In this document: positions 23,927 to 33,126 of the stretch, one piece after another | Layout of the letters: each line of letters opens with the position of its first letter | Position numbering within the stretch: the stretch's first letter is position 1 | Position numbers and translations under genes: made by a program | Assembly: GCA_963839955.1 (NCBI GenBank) | Contig: CAWIXB010000001.1 | Location: 434,001-498,000, forward strand | Length of the DNA: 64,000 nucleotides | Direction of reading: 5' to 3' | Source of the DNA: CAWIXB01 sp963839955 | Lineage (GTDB): Bacteria > Actinomycetota > Actinomycetes > JACCUZ01 | Notes under the pieces: generated by a model | Database searches by the model: none | Seen by the model: only the letters and a program-made list of their open reading frames with translations | Told to the model about the DNA's origin: nothing

Positions 23927-24274
23927 TCAGAGGGCGCCGACGGGGGCGATGACGGTGCCGTCGTGCTCGCAGACCCAGTGCGGGTCGGCGCCGAGGTCGG
24001 GGGTGACGCGCAGCTCGTGCGGTTCGTCGCCATGGTGGGCGCCGTCCTGGCGGGCACACAGCGGCCAGCGACCGACCTTCTCGAGCAGCGCCTCCTGCAC
24101 GTCCTGCGCCACCAGGCAGGCGACGTACGCCGACCCCTCCGGCCACTGCTCGGTCCACCAGCGCCGCTGCGTCAGCACATCGTCGACGATCGACACGGTG
24201 CGCGCGCTGTCCATCGCCCGGGCGGCCAGATCGTGCAGCACCAGGGCTCGCGCGGCGAGGAGACAGTCGGTCAC
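23927..24274 (-). CDS. Hypothetical protein with Cys/His-rich C-terminal segment
   Basis: A 115-residue protein of unknown function. The N-terminal half is helical (ALVLHDLAARAMD, VLTQRRWWTEQWP), and the C-terminal third reads WPLCARQDGAHHGDEPHEL then HWVCEHDGTVIAPVGAL, with C73, H80, H81, H86, H99 and C102 possibly forming a metal site. GTG 24274 follows a CACAAT -10-like box by 6 nt. The start codon of the divergent DUF4031 gene is only 15 nt away, so the two genes must share promoter DNA. Confidence 0.7.
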   Translation of the reverse strand: MTDCLLAARALVLHDLAARAMDSARTVSIVDDVLTQRRWWTEQWPEGSAYVACLVAQDVQEALLEKVGRWPLCARQDGAHHGDEPHELRVTPDLGADPHWVCEHDGTVIAPVGAL

Positions 24275-24279
24275 GGCAC

Positions 24280-24286
24280 CATTGTG
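24280..24286. promoter_or_regulatory. Candidate bidirectional -10 element
   Basis: CATTGT on the plus strand and CACAAT on the minus strand overlap within seven bases and lie 4 nt and 6 nt from the start codons of the divergent genes at 24290 and 24274. One element may serve as -10 for both leaderless transcripts. Confidence 0.4.
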
Positions 24287-24289
24287 GTC

Positions 24290-24550
24290 ATGGCCGTCCT
24301 CGTCGACGAACCGATCTGGCCGTTTAGGGACCGTTTGTGGTGCCATCTGGTCAGCGATTCGTCCTACGACGAGCTGCATGCGCTCGCGGCCGGGCTCGGC
24401 ATCCCACGCCGGGGCTTCCAGGGCGACCACTACGACCTGCCGGCCGAGATGCGCGACGACGCCATCGCGCTCGGGGCGCAGCCAGTGACCGGCCGCGAGC
24501 TCATCACCAGGCTGCGCGACTCGGGGCTGCGCCGCTCTCACCGGCACTGA
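24290..24550 (+). CDS. DUF4031 domain-containing protein
   Basis: An 86-residue protein matching DUF4031: MAVLVDEPIWPFRDRLWCHLVSD at the start, then a helix (SYDELHALAAGLGIPRRGF) and the DHYDLP motif, ending in ITRLRDSGLRR. Small alpha/beta protein of unknown activity, widespread in actinobacteria. The frame is open upstream but the ATG coincides with the family start and lies 15 nt from the divergent gene. No ribosome binding site is seen, so translation may be leaderless. Confidence 0.87.
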   Translation: MAVLVDEPIWPFRDRLWCHLVSDSSYDELHALAAGLGIPRRGFQGDHYDLPAEMRDDAIALGAQPVTGRELITRLRDSGLRRSHRH

Positions 24551-24690
24551 GCCGCCCTCACCGGCATGACCCGCCCACCCTGCTGGATCCGGCCGGGCTG
24601 GCTTCGCCGTCGGCGAAAGCCCTGGCGGACGCCAACGGCCGCGCCGCACACTCGCCCCGGAGCATCCGAGCCCGACGACGAGGAGACCGT

Positions 24691-25899
24691 ATGACGATCG
24701 GCGGCCGGGTTCGGGTGGAGTCGACCGACGAGGCGCACCGCGTCACGACCATCGAGCTCTTCTTCGACCTGGTCTTCGTGTTCGCCCTGACCCAGGTCAC
24801 TGCGCTGATGGCCGACGACGCGACGGGCCGCGGACTCTTCCGCGGGCTCGTGCTGCTTGCCCTGCTGTGGTGGGCCTGGTGCTCGTACGCCTGGCTCGGC
24901 AACCAGGCGCGCGCCGACGAGGGGCTGATCCGCGCAGCGATGGTCGTCGCACTGGCGACCGTGTTCGTGTTCGCCCTCGTGATCCCCGAGTCGTTCCACG
25001 ACGGCGAGGGCGGGCTGTTCGCGCCGTTCGTGCTCGCGGCGTGCTACGCCGTCGTTCGGCTCGCCCACCTCGCCGTCTACCTCGTCGCGGCCGGGGACGA
25101 CGCCGGCCTGCGTCGCCAGCTGTACCTCACGGCGGCGCCGGTCGGTGCGGCCTGCGTGCTGCTGGTGGTCGGCGGTGTCGTCGGCCCGCCGCTGCAGACC
25201 CTGCTGTGGGCGCTCGCGCTGCTCGTCGACTACTCGGGGGTGTGGCTTGCGGGCACGTCGGGATGGCGGCTGCCCAGCGCTGTGCACTTCGCGGAGCGCC
25301 ACGGGCTGATCGTGATCGTGGCCATCGGCGAGTCCATCGTCGCCATCGGGGTGGGTGTCGCCGGCGAGCCGCTGACCTGGCCCATCCTGGCCGCCTCGCT
25401 CTTGGGGCTCGCAGTGTCGGTGAGCCTCTGGTGGCTCTACTTCGACGTCGTGGCGCCGGTGGCAGAGCGCGTCCTCGCCGGGCTACAGGGCCAGGATCGC
25501 AGCCGCCTCGCCCGCGACTCCTACACCTACCTGCACTTTCCGATGATCGCCGGGATCGTCTACCTCGCGCTCGGCTTGAAGAAGGTGCTCACCTACGTCA
25601 GCGACAGCGACCACCACGATCTCGGTGACCCACTCTCGACGGTGCCAGTCATCGCGATGTGTGGCGGAGTCGTGCTCTTTCTCGTGGCGCTGAGCGCGTT
25701 CCGCCGCCGCAACGTCGGCACCTGGAACCTGCAACGGCTCGTCGTCGCCGCCGCACTCGTGGTCCTGGTTCCCGTGGGCACGATGCTGCCTGCGCTGGCG
25801 ACTTTGGCAGTGGTGGCCGCGCTCTGCGTCGCATTGGTCGCGTACGAGGCTGTCCACCATGCCGAGGCCCGCCATGCCATCCGGCATGCACAGCACTGA
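24691..25899 (+). CDS. Low temperature requirement protein A (LtrA) family membrane protein
   Basis: A 402-residue membrane protein with about eleven hydrophobic helices. The LtrA signature VTTIELFFDLVFVFALTQV is at residues 19-37; AERHGLIVIVAIGESIVAIG and LWWLYFDV are further family blocks. Named after Listeria growth in the cold, but the biochemical activity is unknown. GAGGAG 8 nt before the ATG sets the start. Gene stands alone; convergent with the HD phosphohydrolase gene. Confidence 0.92.
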   Translation: MTIGGRVRVESTDEAHRVTTIELFFDLVFVFALTQVTALMADDATGRGLFRGLVLLALLWWAWCSYAWLGNQARADEGLIRAAMVVALATVFVFALVIPESFHDGEGGLFAPFVLAACYAVVRLAHLAVYLVAAGDDAGLRRQLYLTAAPVGAACVLLVVGGVVGPPLQTLLWALALLVDYSGVWLAGTSGWRLPSAVHFAERHGLIVIVAIGESIVAIGVGVAGEPLTWPILAASLLGLAVSVSLWWLYFDVVAPVAERVLAGLQGQDRSRLARDSYTYLHFPMIAGIVYLALGLKKVLTYVSDSDHHDLGDPLSTVPVIAMCGGVVLFLVALSAFRRRNVGTWNLQRLVVAAALVVLVPVGTMLPALATLAVVAALCVALVAYEAVHHAEARHAIRHAQH

Positions 25900-25911
25900 C
25901 CTGTTGCGGCG

Positions 25912-26550
25912 TCAGCCCTCCGTCGACGCCCGGAGACGCTCCAGCTCGGCGGCGACATTGGCGCGCGCCGACTCCTCCCAACGCGCATGGGCGTACGACG
26001 TGCGGTAGAGCGACGGCCGGTCGAGCAGCGACCGCAGCACCTTCGCGCGTCCGCTGGCGAACGCGGGGTCGACAACGTCGGCGTACTCCTCCCGCACCGC
26101 CTCGGCGTACGACGAGTAGCCGGCCGGGTCGGCTGCCAGGATCGCCAGATCGGCATCACAGAGGACCGCTCCGTCGGCGTCACTGTCGGACGGGTCGTGC
26201 GTCGCGGTGAGCCGCACGAGTCGCTCGACCTCGGCCACGACAGCGTCACCCACGCGCAGCTCGCGCAACACCGTCCGCGCCAGGTCGGCACTGCGTTGCT
26301 CGTTGTCCTCGGCGCCGATGTCGTAGACGGCGTCGTGGAACCAGGCGGCAAGGCGAACGGCGTCGATGTCGCTCGCGTGAGCGGCGAGCTCGTCGACCCG
26401 GCGCAGCACCTGGTCGAGGTGCGCCAGGTCGTGGTAGCGCCGGTGGGGCTCGGCGTAGCGCACCAGCACGGCGACACCCGCACCGGCGACATCGCCGCGG
26501 GCTTCGACCTGCCCGGCGGTCTTGATCCAGGCCTCAGCGAGGTGTCTCAC
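25912..26550 (-). CDS. HD-domain metal-dependent phosphohydrolase family protein
   Basis: A protein of about 212 residues of the predicted HD superfamily phosphohydrolases (COG4339-like). Metal ligands are H40-D-x2-H44 in RRYHDLAHLDQVL, H72-D73 in WFHDAVYD, and D in LCDADLAILAADPAGY. Such proteins hydrolyse phosphate esters, possibly nucleotides, but no physiological substrate is known. GTG 26550 is preferred; GTG 26622 in the same frame would add 24 residues lacking family character. Confidence 0.82.
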   Translation of the reverse strand: MRHLAEAWIKTAGQVEARGDVAGAGVAVLVRYAEPHRRYHDLAHLDQVLRRVDELAAHASDIDAVRLAAWFHDAVYDIGAEDNEQRSADLARTVLRELRVGDAVVAEVERLVRLTATHDPSDSDADGAVLCDADLAILAADPAGYSSYAEAVREEYADVVDPAFASGRAKVLRSLLDRPSLYRTSYAHARWEESARANVAAELERLRASTEG

Positions 26551-26666
26551 GCGCCAGAGTGTGGCAAAGGGCGGCTGTCTCGCGCGCGCCTGACCTTGAC
26601 CTGGTCTGATCCACGTGGACACACTCGGGACAGTTTTCGCCCCTTTTGTCCTGATTGGAGACGCAG

Positions 26667-27989
26667 ATGAGACGACCTCTCCTTCTGATAGTCACCGCGG
26701 TGGCTCTGCTGTTCACCTCGCCCGGCCCGATCAGCACGGCCGCGCCCAAGCCGCCACCACCGCCGCCCAACCTGCAGACCGGATTCGAACAACGCGGTGG
26801 TGCGAGCTGGACGACCCTCGAGGAGGAGGCCACCTTCCTCCAGAGCCTCGACCAGTCGAGCGAGCGCGTCACGGTCGCGGAGATCGGGCGCACCGCCCTC
26901 GGTCGTCCCTTGCGACTGACCACGATCGGAGACCCCGCACCCAAGAGCAAGGCTGCCATCGCCAGTGGCTCGTCGATCTTCCTCATCTGCAGCCAGCACG
27001 GCGACGAGCCGTCCGGCCGTGAGTCCTGCCTGCAGACCGCGCGCAACCTGGCCTTCTCGAACAGCGGAGCGACGCGCGCGCTGCTTCGCAACACGACGGT
27101 GCTCCTGCTGACGTCCGCCAACCCCGAAGGCACCGCAGCGGACACCCGAGAGAACTCCAATGACGTCGACATCAACCGCGACCACCTGGAGCTTGCCACG
27201 AAGGAAGGCCAGGCGATGGCGACGGTCATCCGCGACTACCGTCCGGACCTGGTCCACGACCTGCACGAGTACGGGTCGACGCCGGACGTCTACGACCGAC
27301 AGCTCATCCACCTGTGGCCGCGCAACCGCAACGTCGACAAGCAGGTCTACGACAACTCCGTCGAGCTCAACACCGACTTTGTCGCCCCGAAGGTCGAGCG
27401 CGCCGGCTACTCCACCGGGATCTACGGCATCTGGAACGGCCCCGACGGCGAGCAGATCGCGCAGATCGCCGGCGACGGGCAAGAGCGCATCCTGCGAAAC
27501 ATGGCGGGGCTGCGACACTCCGTCGGCATCCTCGTGGAAGCCAACAACGACCCCACCACCCCCCAGGAGGAAGCTGACGAGTCCGCACTCAACAAGCGGC
27601 GCGTGGTGACGCACAGCATCGCCGTGGGTGCGTCGTTCGACATGTTCCGCAAGCAGCACCGCCAGATCGAGGCAGCCACCGAGTCGTCACCCGCTCGCGC
27701 GACAGCCGAGGGCGCGGCCGGCGACAAGCCGTTCTACTTCGGCGGCGGCGACAACGAGCTGCCCCCGTCGAACCAGGTGACGGTCGATCCGCCGTGCGGC
27801 TACCGGTTGACTGCCGCGCAGTACGGGCAGATCCAGACGGCCCTCGACCTGCACGGCATCGCCGTCCAGCAGTCGGGCGCGACGTACACCGTATCGATGG
27901 CGCAGCCCGCACAGGGCGTGATCCCGCTGCTGATGGACGCGCGCGGCCAGTTCGAGGTGGTGCAGGCACAACCGCTCTCGACCTGCTAA
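26667..27989 (+). CDS. Secreted M14 family zinc carboxypeptidase
   Basis: A 440-residue exported peptidase with a signal peptide (about residues 1-26) and a Pro-rich linker. The M14 zinc site is H111-x2-E114 in SQHGDEPSGRES and H200 in HDLHEYG; N170-R171 of INRDHLEL bind substrate carboxylate; E290 in GILVEANND is the catalytic Glu. A domain of about 100 residues follows the catalytic part and carries GGGDNELPPSNQ and two Cys. It cuts C-terminal residues or gamma-D-Glu links outside the cell; specificity is open. GGAG 7 nt before ATG 26667 fixes the start. Confidence 0.92.
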   Translation: MRRPLLLIVTAVALLFTSPGPISTAAPKPPPPPPNLQTGFEQRGGASWTTLEEEATFLQSLDQSSERVTVAEIGRTALGRPLRLTTIGDPAPKSKAAIASGSSIFLICSQHGDEPSGRESCLQTARNLAFSNSGATRALLRNTTVLLLTSANPEGTAADTRENSNDVDINRDHLELATKEGQAMATVIRDYRPDLVHDLHEYGSTPDVYDRQLIHLWPRNRNVDKQVYDNSVELNTDFVAPKVERAGYSTGIYGIWNGPDGEQIAQIAGDGQERILRNMAGLRHSVGILVEANNDPTTPQEEADESALNKRRVVTHSIAVGASFDMFRKQHRQIEAATESSPARATAEGAAGDKPFYFGGGDNELPPSNQVTVDPPCGYRLTAAQYGQIQTALDLHGIAVQQSGATYTVSMAQPAQGVIPLLMDARGQFEVVQAQPLSTC

Positions 27990-28010
27990 GCGAGTCGCTG
28001 CGACCCTGGC

Positions 28011-28041
28011 GGCGAGCGGCCCGGTCACCGGGTCGCTCGCC
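28011..28041. terminator. Bidirectional terminator hairpin
   Basis: GGCGAGCG (28011-28018) pairs with CGCTCGCC (28034-28041) and the stem continues through one G-U pair and five more pairs to a 3-nt loop. It lies between the convergent M14 peptidase and uxaC genes. Confidence 0.7.
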
Positions 28042-28047
28042 GTCGGG

Positions 28048-29463
28048 CTAGCGGCGGGCGTACGCCGTGAGCGGCAGGCGGTAGGCGAGGTCCGTGGCGG
28101 TCTCGACGGCCTCGTCCTCGCCGAGGCGGTGCTCGGCGACGAGCCGCGCGAGGTAGCCGGCGTCGATGCGGCGGGCGAGGTCGTGTCGCGCCGGGATCGA
28201 GAGGAAGGCACGCGTGTCGTCGACGAATCCCGAGGTGTTGTAGAACCCAGCGGTCTCGGTAACGAGGTCACGGAACCGGCGCATGCCGTCGGGGCTGTCG
28301 AGGAACCACCACGGCGCACCCAGCCACACCGACGGGTAGGCGCCGGCGATGGGAGCGAGCTCGCGGGAGTAGGTCGTCTCGTCGACCGTGAACAGCACGA
28401 GCCGGAACCGCGGGTCGTGACCGAAGTCCTCGAGCATAGGCCTGAGCGCCCGGGTGAACTCGCTGGCGACCGGGATGTCGAAGCCCATGTTCGCGCCGAA
28501 CGTCGAGTGGACGTTGTCGTCGTAGTTGCGCAGCACCCCCGTGTGCAGCTGCATGACGAGTCCGTCCTCGCAGGACATGGCCGCCATCTCGTGGAGCATG
28601 TGTCCCGCGAAGGCCGTCGCGTCGCGCTCGTCGACACGGCCGTGACGCGCGCCGTCGAACACGCGAGCCGCGTCCTGCGGCGACAGCGGTGTGCTGTCGG
28701 CGGTCGTGTGACCGTGATCGGTGGAAAGACCGCCGGCGGCGACGAAGGCCTGTCGGCGTGCGCGAAGTGCGTCGAGGTACCCGTCGTACGTCGAGGTGTC
28801 GCACCCGCTGAGCTCGCCGAGCCTGGTTAGCTGCGCGAGCCAGCCGTCGTGCCCCACCTGCACGAGAGCGTCAGGCCGGAAGGTCGGGATGACACGCTTG
28901 CCGAGACCCTCGTCCCGCAGCCGTGCGTGAGCCGCGAGGTCGGCGATCGCCGAGTCGGTGGTCGAGATGAGCTCGATGTTGAACCGGTCGAGCAGCGCCC
29001 GGGGGAGGAACTCGGGGCGAGCCAGCCGGTCACTGATCTCGTCGTAGATCGCATCGGCGGTGTCTGCCCCCGGCACCAGGTCGATGTCGAGCACCTCGAC
29101 CAGCTCGTGCTCGAGCCAGTAACGGCTCGGCGTGCCGCGGAACAGGTGCCAGTTCTCGCAGAACCGCCGCCAGATCGCGCGGGAGTCCGTCTCGCTCGCC
29201 CCGCCGTCCCTCCTCGCCACGCCGAGCTCCTCGAGGCGGATGCCCTGGGACGCGAGCATGCGGGTGACGTAGTGGTCCGGCACGACGAGGAGCTGGGCTG
29301 GGTCATCGAACGGCTTGTCGTCGGCGAAGACCTCGACGTCGGTGTGGCCGTGCATGCACACCAAGGGCAGGTCGTGCACCTCTCGGTAGATCCGGCGGGC
29401 TACCTCGCGGGTGCCGGGCTCGGCCGGGAGCGCTCGGTCCGGATGCAGTTGGCGGCGCCGCAT
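28048..29463 (-). CDS. uxaC: Uronate (glucuronate/galacturonate) isomerase
   Basis: A 471-residue amidohydrolase-superfamily enzyme isomerizing D-glucuronate to D-fructuronate and D-galacturonate to D-tagaturonate, the first step of hexuronate breakdown. H38-x-H40 in MHGHTDVEVF are metal ligands; HYVTRMLASQG, NWHLFRGTPSRYWL and LGAPWWFLDSPDGMRRF are family blocks, and MQLHTGVLRNYDD carries a later His. AAAGGA 8 nt upstream supports ATG 29463. It is divergent from the LacI regulator and the rest of the uronate operon, with the intergenic operator between. Confidence 0.95.
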   Translation of the reverse strand: MRRRQLHPDRALPAEPGTREVARRIYREVHDLPLVCMHGHTDVEVFADDKPFDDPAQLLVVPDHYVTRMLASQGIRLEELGVARRDGGASETDSRAIWRRFCENWHLFRGTPSRYWLEHELVEVLDIDLVPGADTADAIYDEISDRLARPEFLPRALLDRFNIELISTTDSAIADLAAHARLRDEGLGKRVIPTFRPDALVQVGHDGWLAQLTRLGELSGCDTSTYDGYLDALRARRQAFVAAGGLSTDHGHTTADSTPLSPQDAARVFDGARHGRVDERDATAFAGHMLHEMAAMSCEDGLVMQLHTGVLRNYDDNVHSTFGANMGFDIPVASEFTRALRPMLEDFGHDPRFRLVLFTVDETTYSRELAPIAGAYPSVWLGAPWWFLDSPDGMRRFRDLVTETAGFYNTSGFVDDTRAFLSIPARHDLARRIDAGYLARLVAEHRLGEDEAVETATDLAYRLPLTAYARR

Positions 29464-29587
29464 CGGCACGTCCTTTCGACTGGCGGCCATGACTGAGGCT
29501 GAAAAGGATTGCATTTTGCGTCGCCTTCCGGCAAGCCGCGGTGAAACGCAGAGAGTAACCAGATGGTCACCACTGCGCGACCGCCTC

Positions 29588-29613
29588 TTGACAACTGTCT
29601 GCAATCGATTTCA
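29588..29613 (+). promoter_or_regulatory. Promoter and near-palindromic LacI-type operator in uronate locus
   Basis: A consensus -35 TTGACA (29588-29593) is followed by TGCAATCGATTTCA (29600-29613), a palindrome with one mismatched pair and a central CG, the layout bound by LacI family regulators. It lies in the gap between divergent uxaC and the LacI gene, 64 nt before that gene's GTG. Confidence 0.65.
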
Positions 29614-29676
29614 GACTCACCTCTTCGGGTACGACTTACCCGAAATGCACCGACTCCCAGGAGAGGGCGAGGGCAG

Positions 29677-30666
29677 GTGGCAGCGACGATCCGGGACGTG
29701 GCGCGCGCCGCTGGCGTGTCGCCGTCCACGGTGTCGCGCGCGCTGACCATGCCCGAGATGGTCAGCCCGACCACGCGGGAACGCGTACGCCGGGCGGCCG
29801 ACCGCCTCGACTACGCGCCCAACCGCGCGGCCCGCGGGCTCATCACCGGGCGCACCGGAAACCTCGGCCTGATCGTCCCTGACCTCGCCAACCCGTTCTT
29901 CCCCAGCATCGTCAAGGCGGTGCAGTCCCGCGCCCGCGAGTCCGACTACGCCGTGTTCGTCGCCGACACGGACGAGGATGCGGATGCGGAGCTCGGCATG
30001 GTGCGGGCTCTCGCGAAGCAGGTGGACGGCCTGTTGCTCTGCTCGCCCCGCATGAGCGAGAACGACATGCAGGCCGTGGCAGCCGAGACGACCATCGTGC
30101 TGCTCAACCGTCGGGTCGGCCGCATCCCGGCCATCACCTTCGACAACGCCGACGGCATGCGTCAGGCCGTGGCCCACCTGCAGGCGCTCGGTCACCACAA
30201 GATCGCGTGGGTCGCCGGTCCGCGGGCGTCGTGGTCGAGTCGCGAACGAGCCCGCGGACTGCGCGCCGCAACGGCGCTAGCCGACATGGAGCTGATGCCC
30301 GTCGGGCACTTCCCGCCGTACTACGACGGTGGCGTCGCCGCCGCGGACCTGGTCGTCGCGACCGGGGCCACCGCCGTCATCACCTACAACGACCTCATGG
30401 CGCTCGGCCTGCTCAACCGGCTGCGGTCGCGCCAGATCACCGTCCCCGACGACATCAGCGTCGTCGGCATCGACGACATCCCGATGTCGGGCATGTCGAT
30501 CCCCAGTCTCAGCACCGTCAGCCTGATGAAGGATCGGGCCGGCCGTGTGGCGGTCGAGATGCTCGTCGACCTGCTCGAGCGACCCGACGAAGCCCGCTCA
30601 CCCCGGCGGGACCTGCCAGCCCAGCTGCTCGTCCGCGACTCCACCGGAGTGGCGAGCGAACGGTGA
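29677..30666 (+). CDS. LacI family transcriptional regulator of hexuronate genes
   Basis: A 329-residue repressor type protein. Helix-turn-helix at residues 3-25 (ATIRDVARAAGVSPSTVSRAL), hinge helix around 45-58 (YAPNRAARGLITGRT), then a periplasmic-binding-like effector domain (LGLIVPDLANPFFPSIVKAV; VVGIDDIPMSGMSIPSLSTV). It is read divergently from uxaC and precedes the transporter and catabolic genes by 76 nt, so it is the natural local regulator, likely released by a uronate or KDG. GTG 29677 matches the family N-terminus. Confidence 0.92.
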   Translation: MAATIRDVARAAGVSPSTVSRALTMPEMVSPTTRERVRRAADRLDYAPNRAARGLITGRTGNLGLIVPDLANPFFPSIVKAVQSRARESDYAVFVADTDEDADAELGMVRALAKQVDGLLLCSPRMSENDMQAVAAETTIVLLNRRVGRIPAITFDNADGMRQAVAHLQALGHHKIAWVAGPRASWSSRERARGLRAATALADMELMPVGHFPPYYDGGVAAADLVVATGATAVITYNDLMALGLLNRLRSRQITVPDDISVVGIDDIPMSGMSIPSLSTVSLMKDRAGRVAVEMLVDLLERPDEARSPRRDLPAQLLVRDSTGVASER

Positions 30667-30742
30667 CATATGTCCACCGGCCGAGGGACCACCTGCGGCC
30701 AACCGACCTCGAGCCCGGGGTTGCGACGAAGGGATTGCTGAC

Positions 30743-31969
30743 ATGAGTTTCGGCAGGCGAAGTCTTGTGCTCACCGCGGGCGCCTCCGCACTTGCCTTGC
30801 TGGCGGCCGGCTGCGGTGCGCCGGACGACAACTCCGGCGGCGGCGGGGGGTCGGGTGACGCGCCGGACAAGCCGTCGAAGGCCGTGGCCCTGAACATCCT
30901 CGACGTCGCAGGCAACCTGCAGCTGACCCAGGGCATGATCGACGAGTTCGTCAAGGAGAACGACGACGTCGTCTCGCGGGTCACCTACCAGCAGGCGCCC
31001 GCGCCCGAGCTCGCCGGCAAGATCAAGGCCCAGCAGAAGGCGAACCGGGTCGACATCGACATCGTCCTGACCGGTGTCGACGGGCTCTCCGCGGGTATCG
31101 ACCAGAGCCTCTGGATGGACCTGCTGCCCAAGTACGCCGACCGCCTCAAGGGCATGGACAACTACCTCGAGCCTGCCGCCAACATGCAGAAGCTCGCCGG
31201 CAACGCCGGGATCACGGTGACCTACTACCCGTCGGGCCCGCTGCTGGAGTACATGCCCGACAAGGTCGCCGACCCGCCCACGAGCGCCGAGTCGCTGCTC
31301 GCGTACGCGAAGGCGAACCCCGGAAAGGTGCAGTACGCACGCCCGTCCAACTCCGGCCCGGGCCGCACGTTCCTCATGGGCCTGCCCTACATCCTCGGTG
31401 ACAAGGACCCCAAGGACCCGACGAACGGCTGGGACAAGACGTGGGCATACCTCGCCGAGCTGGGTAAGTACATCGACGTCTACCCGTCCGGCACCACCGA
31501 CACGATGAAGAACCTCGCCAACGGCTCGGCCAACATCATCGCGTCGACCACCGGGTGGGACATCAACCCGCGCGTGCTGGGCACCGTGCCGAAGGAGGCC
31601 GAGATCAGCAGCCTCGACGGCTTCCACTGGGTCACCGACGCGCACTACGCCGCCGTACCCAAGGGCGTGCCGGCCGACAAGGTGTCGGCGATCCTCCTCC
31701 TCCTCGAGTCGATGCTGACGCCCGAGCAGCAGGCGAAGGCCTACGACGACGGCTACTTCTACCCGGGTCCGGCGATCGAGGGTGTCGAGCTCGACCAGGC
31801 GCCGCAGAAGAGCCAGGACGCGATCAAGGAGTACGGCCGCGCCGAATACGAGGCCCTGATCACCGACAACCCCAAGGAGACGCCGCTCGACGCCAAGTCC
31901 CTCGTGGCCGCGTTCAGCCGCTGGGACCGGGAGATCGGCGGCGGAAAGGTGCAGGAGCCCAAGTCATGA
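30743..31969 (+). CDS. ABC transporter substrate-binding lipoprotein, probable uronate importer
   Basis: A 408-residue lipoprotein: signal peptide with lipobox LLAAGC and lipidated C24, a Gly/Ser linker (about 30-40), then a type 2 solute-binding domain (LNILDVAGNLQLTQGMIDEF; DIDIVLTGVDGL). It most resembles polyamine/iron/thiamine-type binding proteins rather than classical sugar ones. It captures solute outside the membrane and feeds the two permeases encoded after it. The substrate is inferred from the operon to be a hexuronate or oligouronide. The stop overlaps the ATPase start by 4 nt. Confidence 0.85.
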   Translation: MSFGRRSLVLTAGASALALLAAGCGAPDDNSGGGGGSGDAPDKPSKAVALNILDVAGNLQLTQGMIDEFVKENDDVVSRVTYQQAPAPELAGKIKAQQKANRVDIDIVLTGVDGLSAGIDQSLWMDLLPKYADRLKGMDNYLEPAANMQKLAGNAGITVTYYPSGPLLEYMPDKVADPPTSAESLLAYAKANPGKVQYARPSNSGPGRTFLMGLPYILGDKDPKDPTNGWDKTWAYLAELGKYIDVYPSGTTDTMKNLANGSANIIASTTGWDINPRVLGTVPKEAEISSLDGFHWVTDAHYAAVPKGVPADKVSAILLLLESMLTPEQQAKAYDDGYFYPGPAIEGVELDQAPQKSQDAIKEYGRAEYEALITDNPKETPLDAKSLVAAFSRWDREIGGGKVQEPKS

Positions 31970-33126
31970 CCGCAACGAACTTCACCGAGCTGAGTCTCAA
32001 GGGGGTGAGCCGCCGCTTCGGCGGTCAGGATGCGCTCGCCGACCTGGACCTGACGATCAAGTCGGGGGAGTTCATTGCGCTGCTCGGGCCGTCCGGGTGC
32101 GGGAAGTCGACCGCGCTCAACTGTCTCGCCGGGTTGCTGCCGCTGACCGGCGGCAGCATCTGGGCGGACGACAAACGCATCGACTCGATGCCGCCGGAGA
32201 AGCGTGGCTTCGGGATGGTCTTCCAGAGCTACGCGCTCTTCCCGCACATGAGTGTGCGCGGCAACATCGCATTCGGGCTCAAGATGCGGGGACTGTCGAG
32301 GCAGGAGGTCCGCGACCGCACCGCCAAGGCTGTACGGCTCGTGCGGCTCGAGGAGCACGTCGACAAGCTGCCCGGCCAGCTCTCGGGCGGGCAGCAGCAA
32401 CGTGTCGCCATCGCGCGTGCCGTGGTGCTCGAGCCTTCGCTCGTGCTCATGGACGAGCCGCTCAGCAACCTCGACGCCAAGCTGCGCCTCGAGATGCGCA
32501 CCGAGATCCGGCGGCTGCACCAGTCGCTCGGGCTGACGACGGTCTACGTGACGCACGACCAGGAGGAGGCACTCAGCCTCGCCGACCGCCTGGTCGTGCT
32601 CCGCGAGGGCCGGGTGCAGCAGGTGGGCTCGCCGGAGGAGCTGCACACCACGCCGAAGACGTGGCACGTCGCCGACTTCATGGGCTACCGGAACCTCATC
32701 CCGGTCACCGTGTCGGAGGCGACCGGCTCCGGCAACATTTCTGGGGTCACCGTCGAGCTGGCTGGTCGGTCCCTACGCGGAACAGCGGTCGGCGACCTGC
32801 GTTCCGGCCAGGAAGCGGTCATGGCGGTGCGGCCGGACGATCTCCGGTGCGAGCAGACGGACGCGGCCGGCGACGACATCCCGGCCGAGGTCGAGGTCGT
32901 CGAGTACCAGGGCCGCGAGTTCGCGGTGGAGGTGCGTACGGCGGAAGGTGTCCGGCTGCACCTGCGCACCGACCGACGGCTCTCGCCCGGAGACTCGGTG
33001 AAGCTCACCATCGACCCGGCGCGACTGCTCGTCTTCCCGGGCGAGGACTTCACCCGGGAAGCATCGAGTCTTGGTGAGCCCGAGGAGACCTCGCCGTCCG
33101 AGGCGAAGGCGGAGATGGTCGGATGA
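31966..33126 (+). CDS. ABC transporter ATP-binding protein (PotA/UgpC-like)
   Basis: A 386-residue ATPase subunit. Walker A GPSGCGKST is at 41-49, Q-loop VFQSYALFPHMSV, signature LSGGQQQRVAIARA, Walker B LVLMDEPLSNLDAKLR, H-loop YVTHDQEEAL; residues from about 245 form a TOBE/MOI-type regulatory domain (LRCEQTD, VEVVEYQGREF). This long form drives polyamine, iron or CUT1 sugar importers. ATGA overlaps with the genes on both sides show translational coupling within the uronate operon. Confidence 0.93.
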   Translation: MTATNFTELSLKGVSRRFGGQDALADLDLTIKSGEFIALLGPSGCGKSTALNCLAGLLPLTGGSIWADDKRIDSMPPEKRGFGMVFQSYALFPHMSVRGNIAFGLKMRGLSRQEVRDRTAKAVRLVRLEEHVDKLPGQLSGGQQQRVAIARAVVLEPSLVLMDEPLSNLDAKLRLEMRTEIRRLHQSLGLTTVYVTHDQEEALSLADRLVVLREGRVQQVGSPEELHTTPKTWHVADFMGYRNLIPVTVSEATGSGNISGVTVELAGRSLRGTAVGDLRSGQEAVMAVRPDDLRCEQTDAAGDDIPAEVEVVEYQGREFAVEVRTAEGVRLHLRTDRRLSPGDSVKLTIDPARLLVFPGEDFTREASSLGEPEETSPSEAKAEMVG

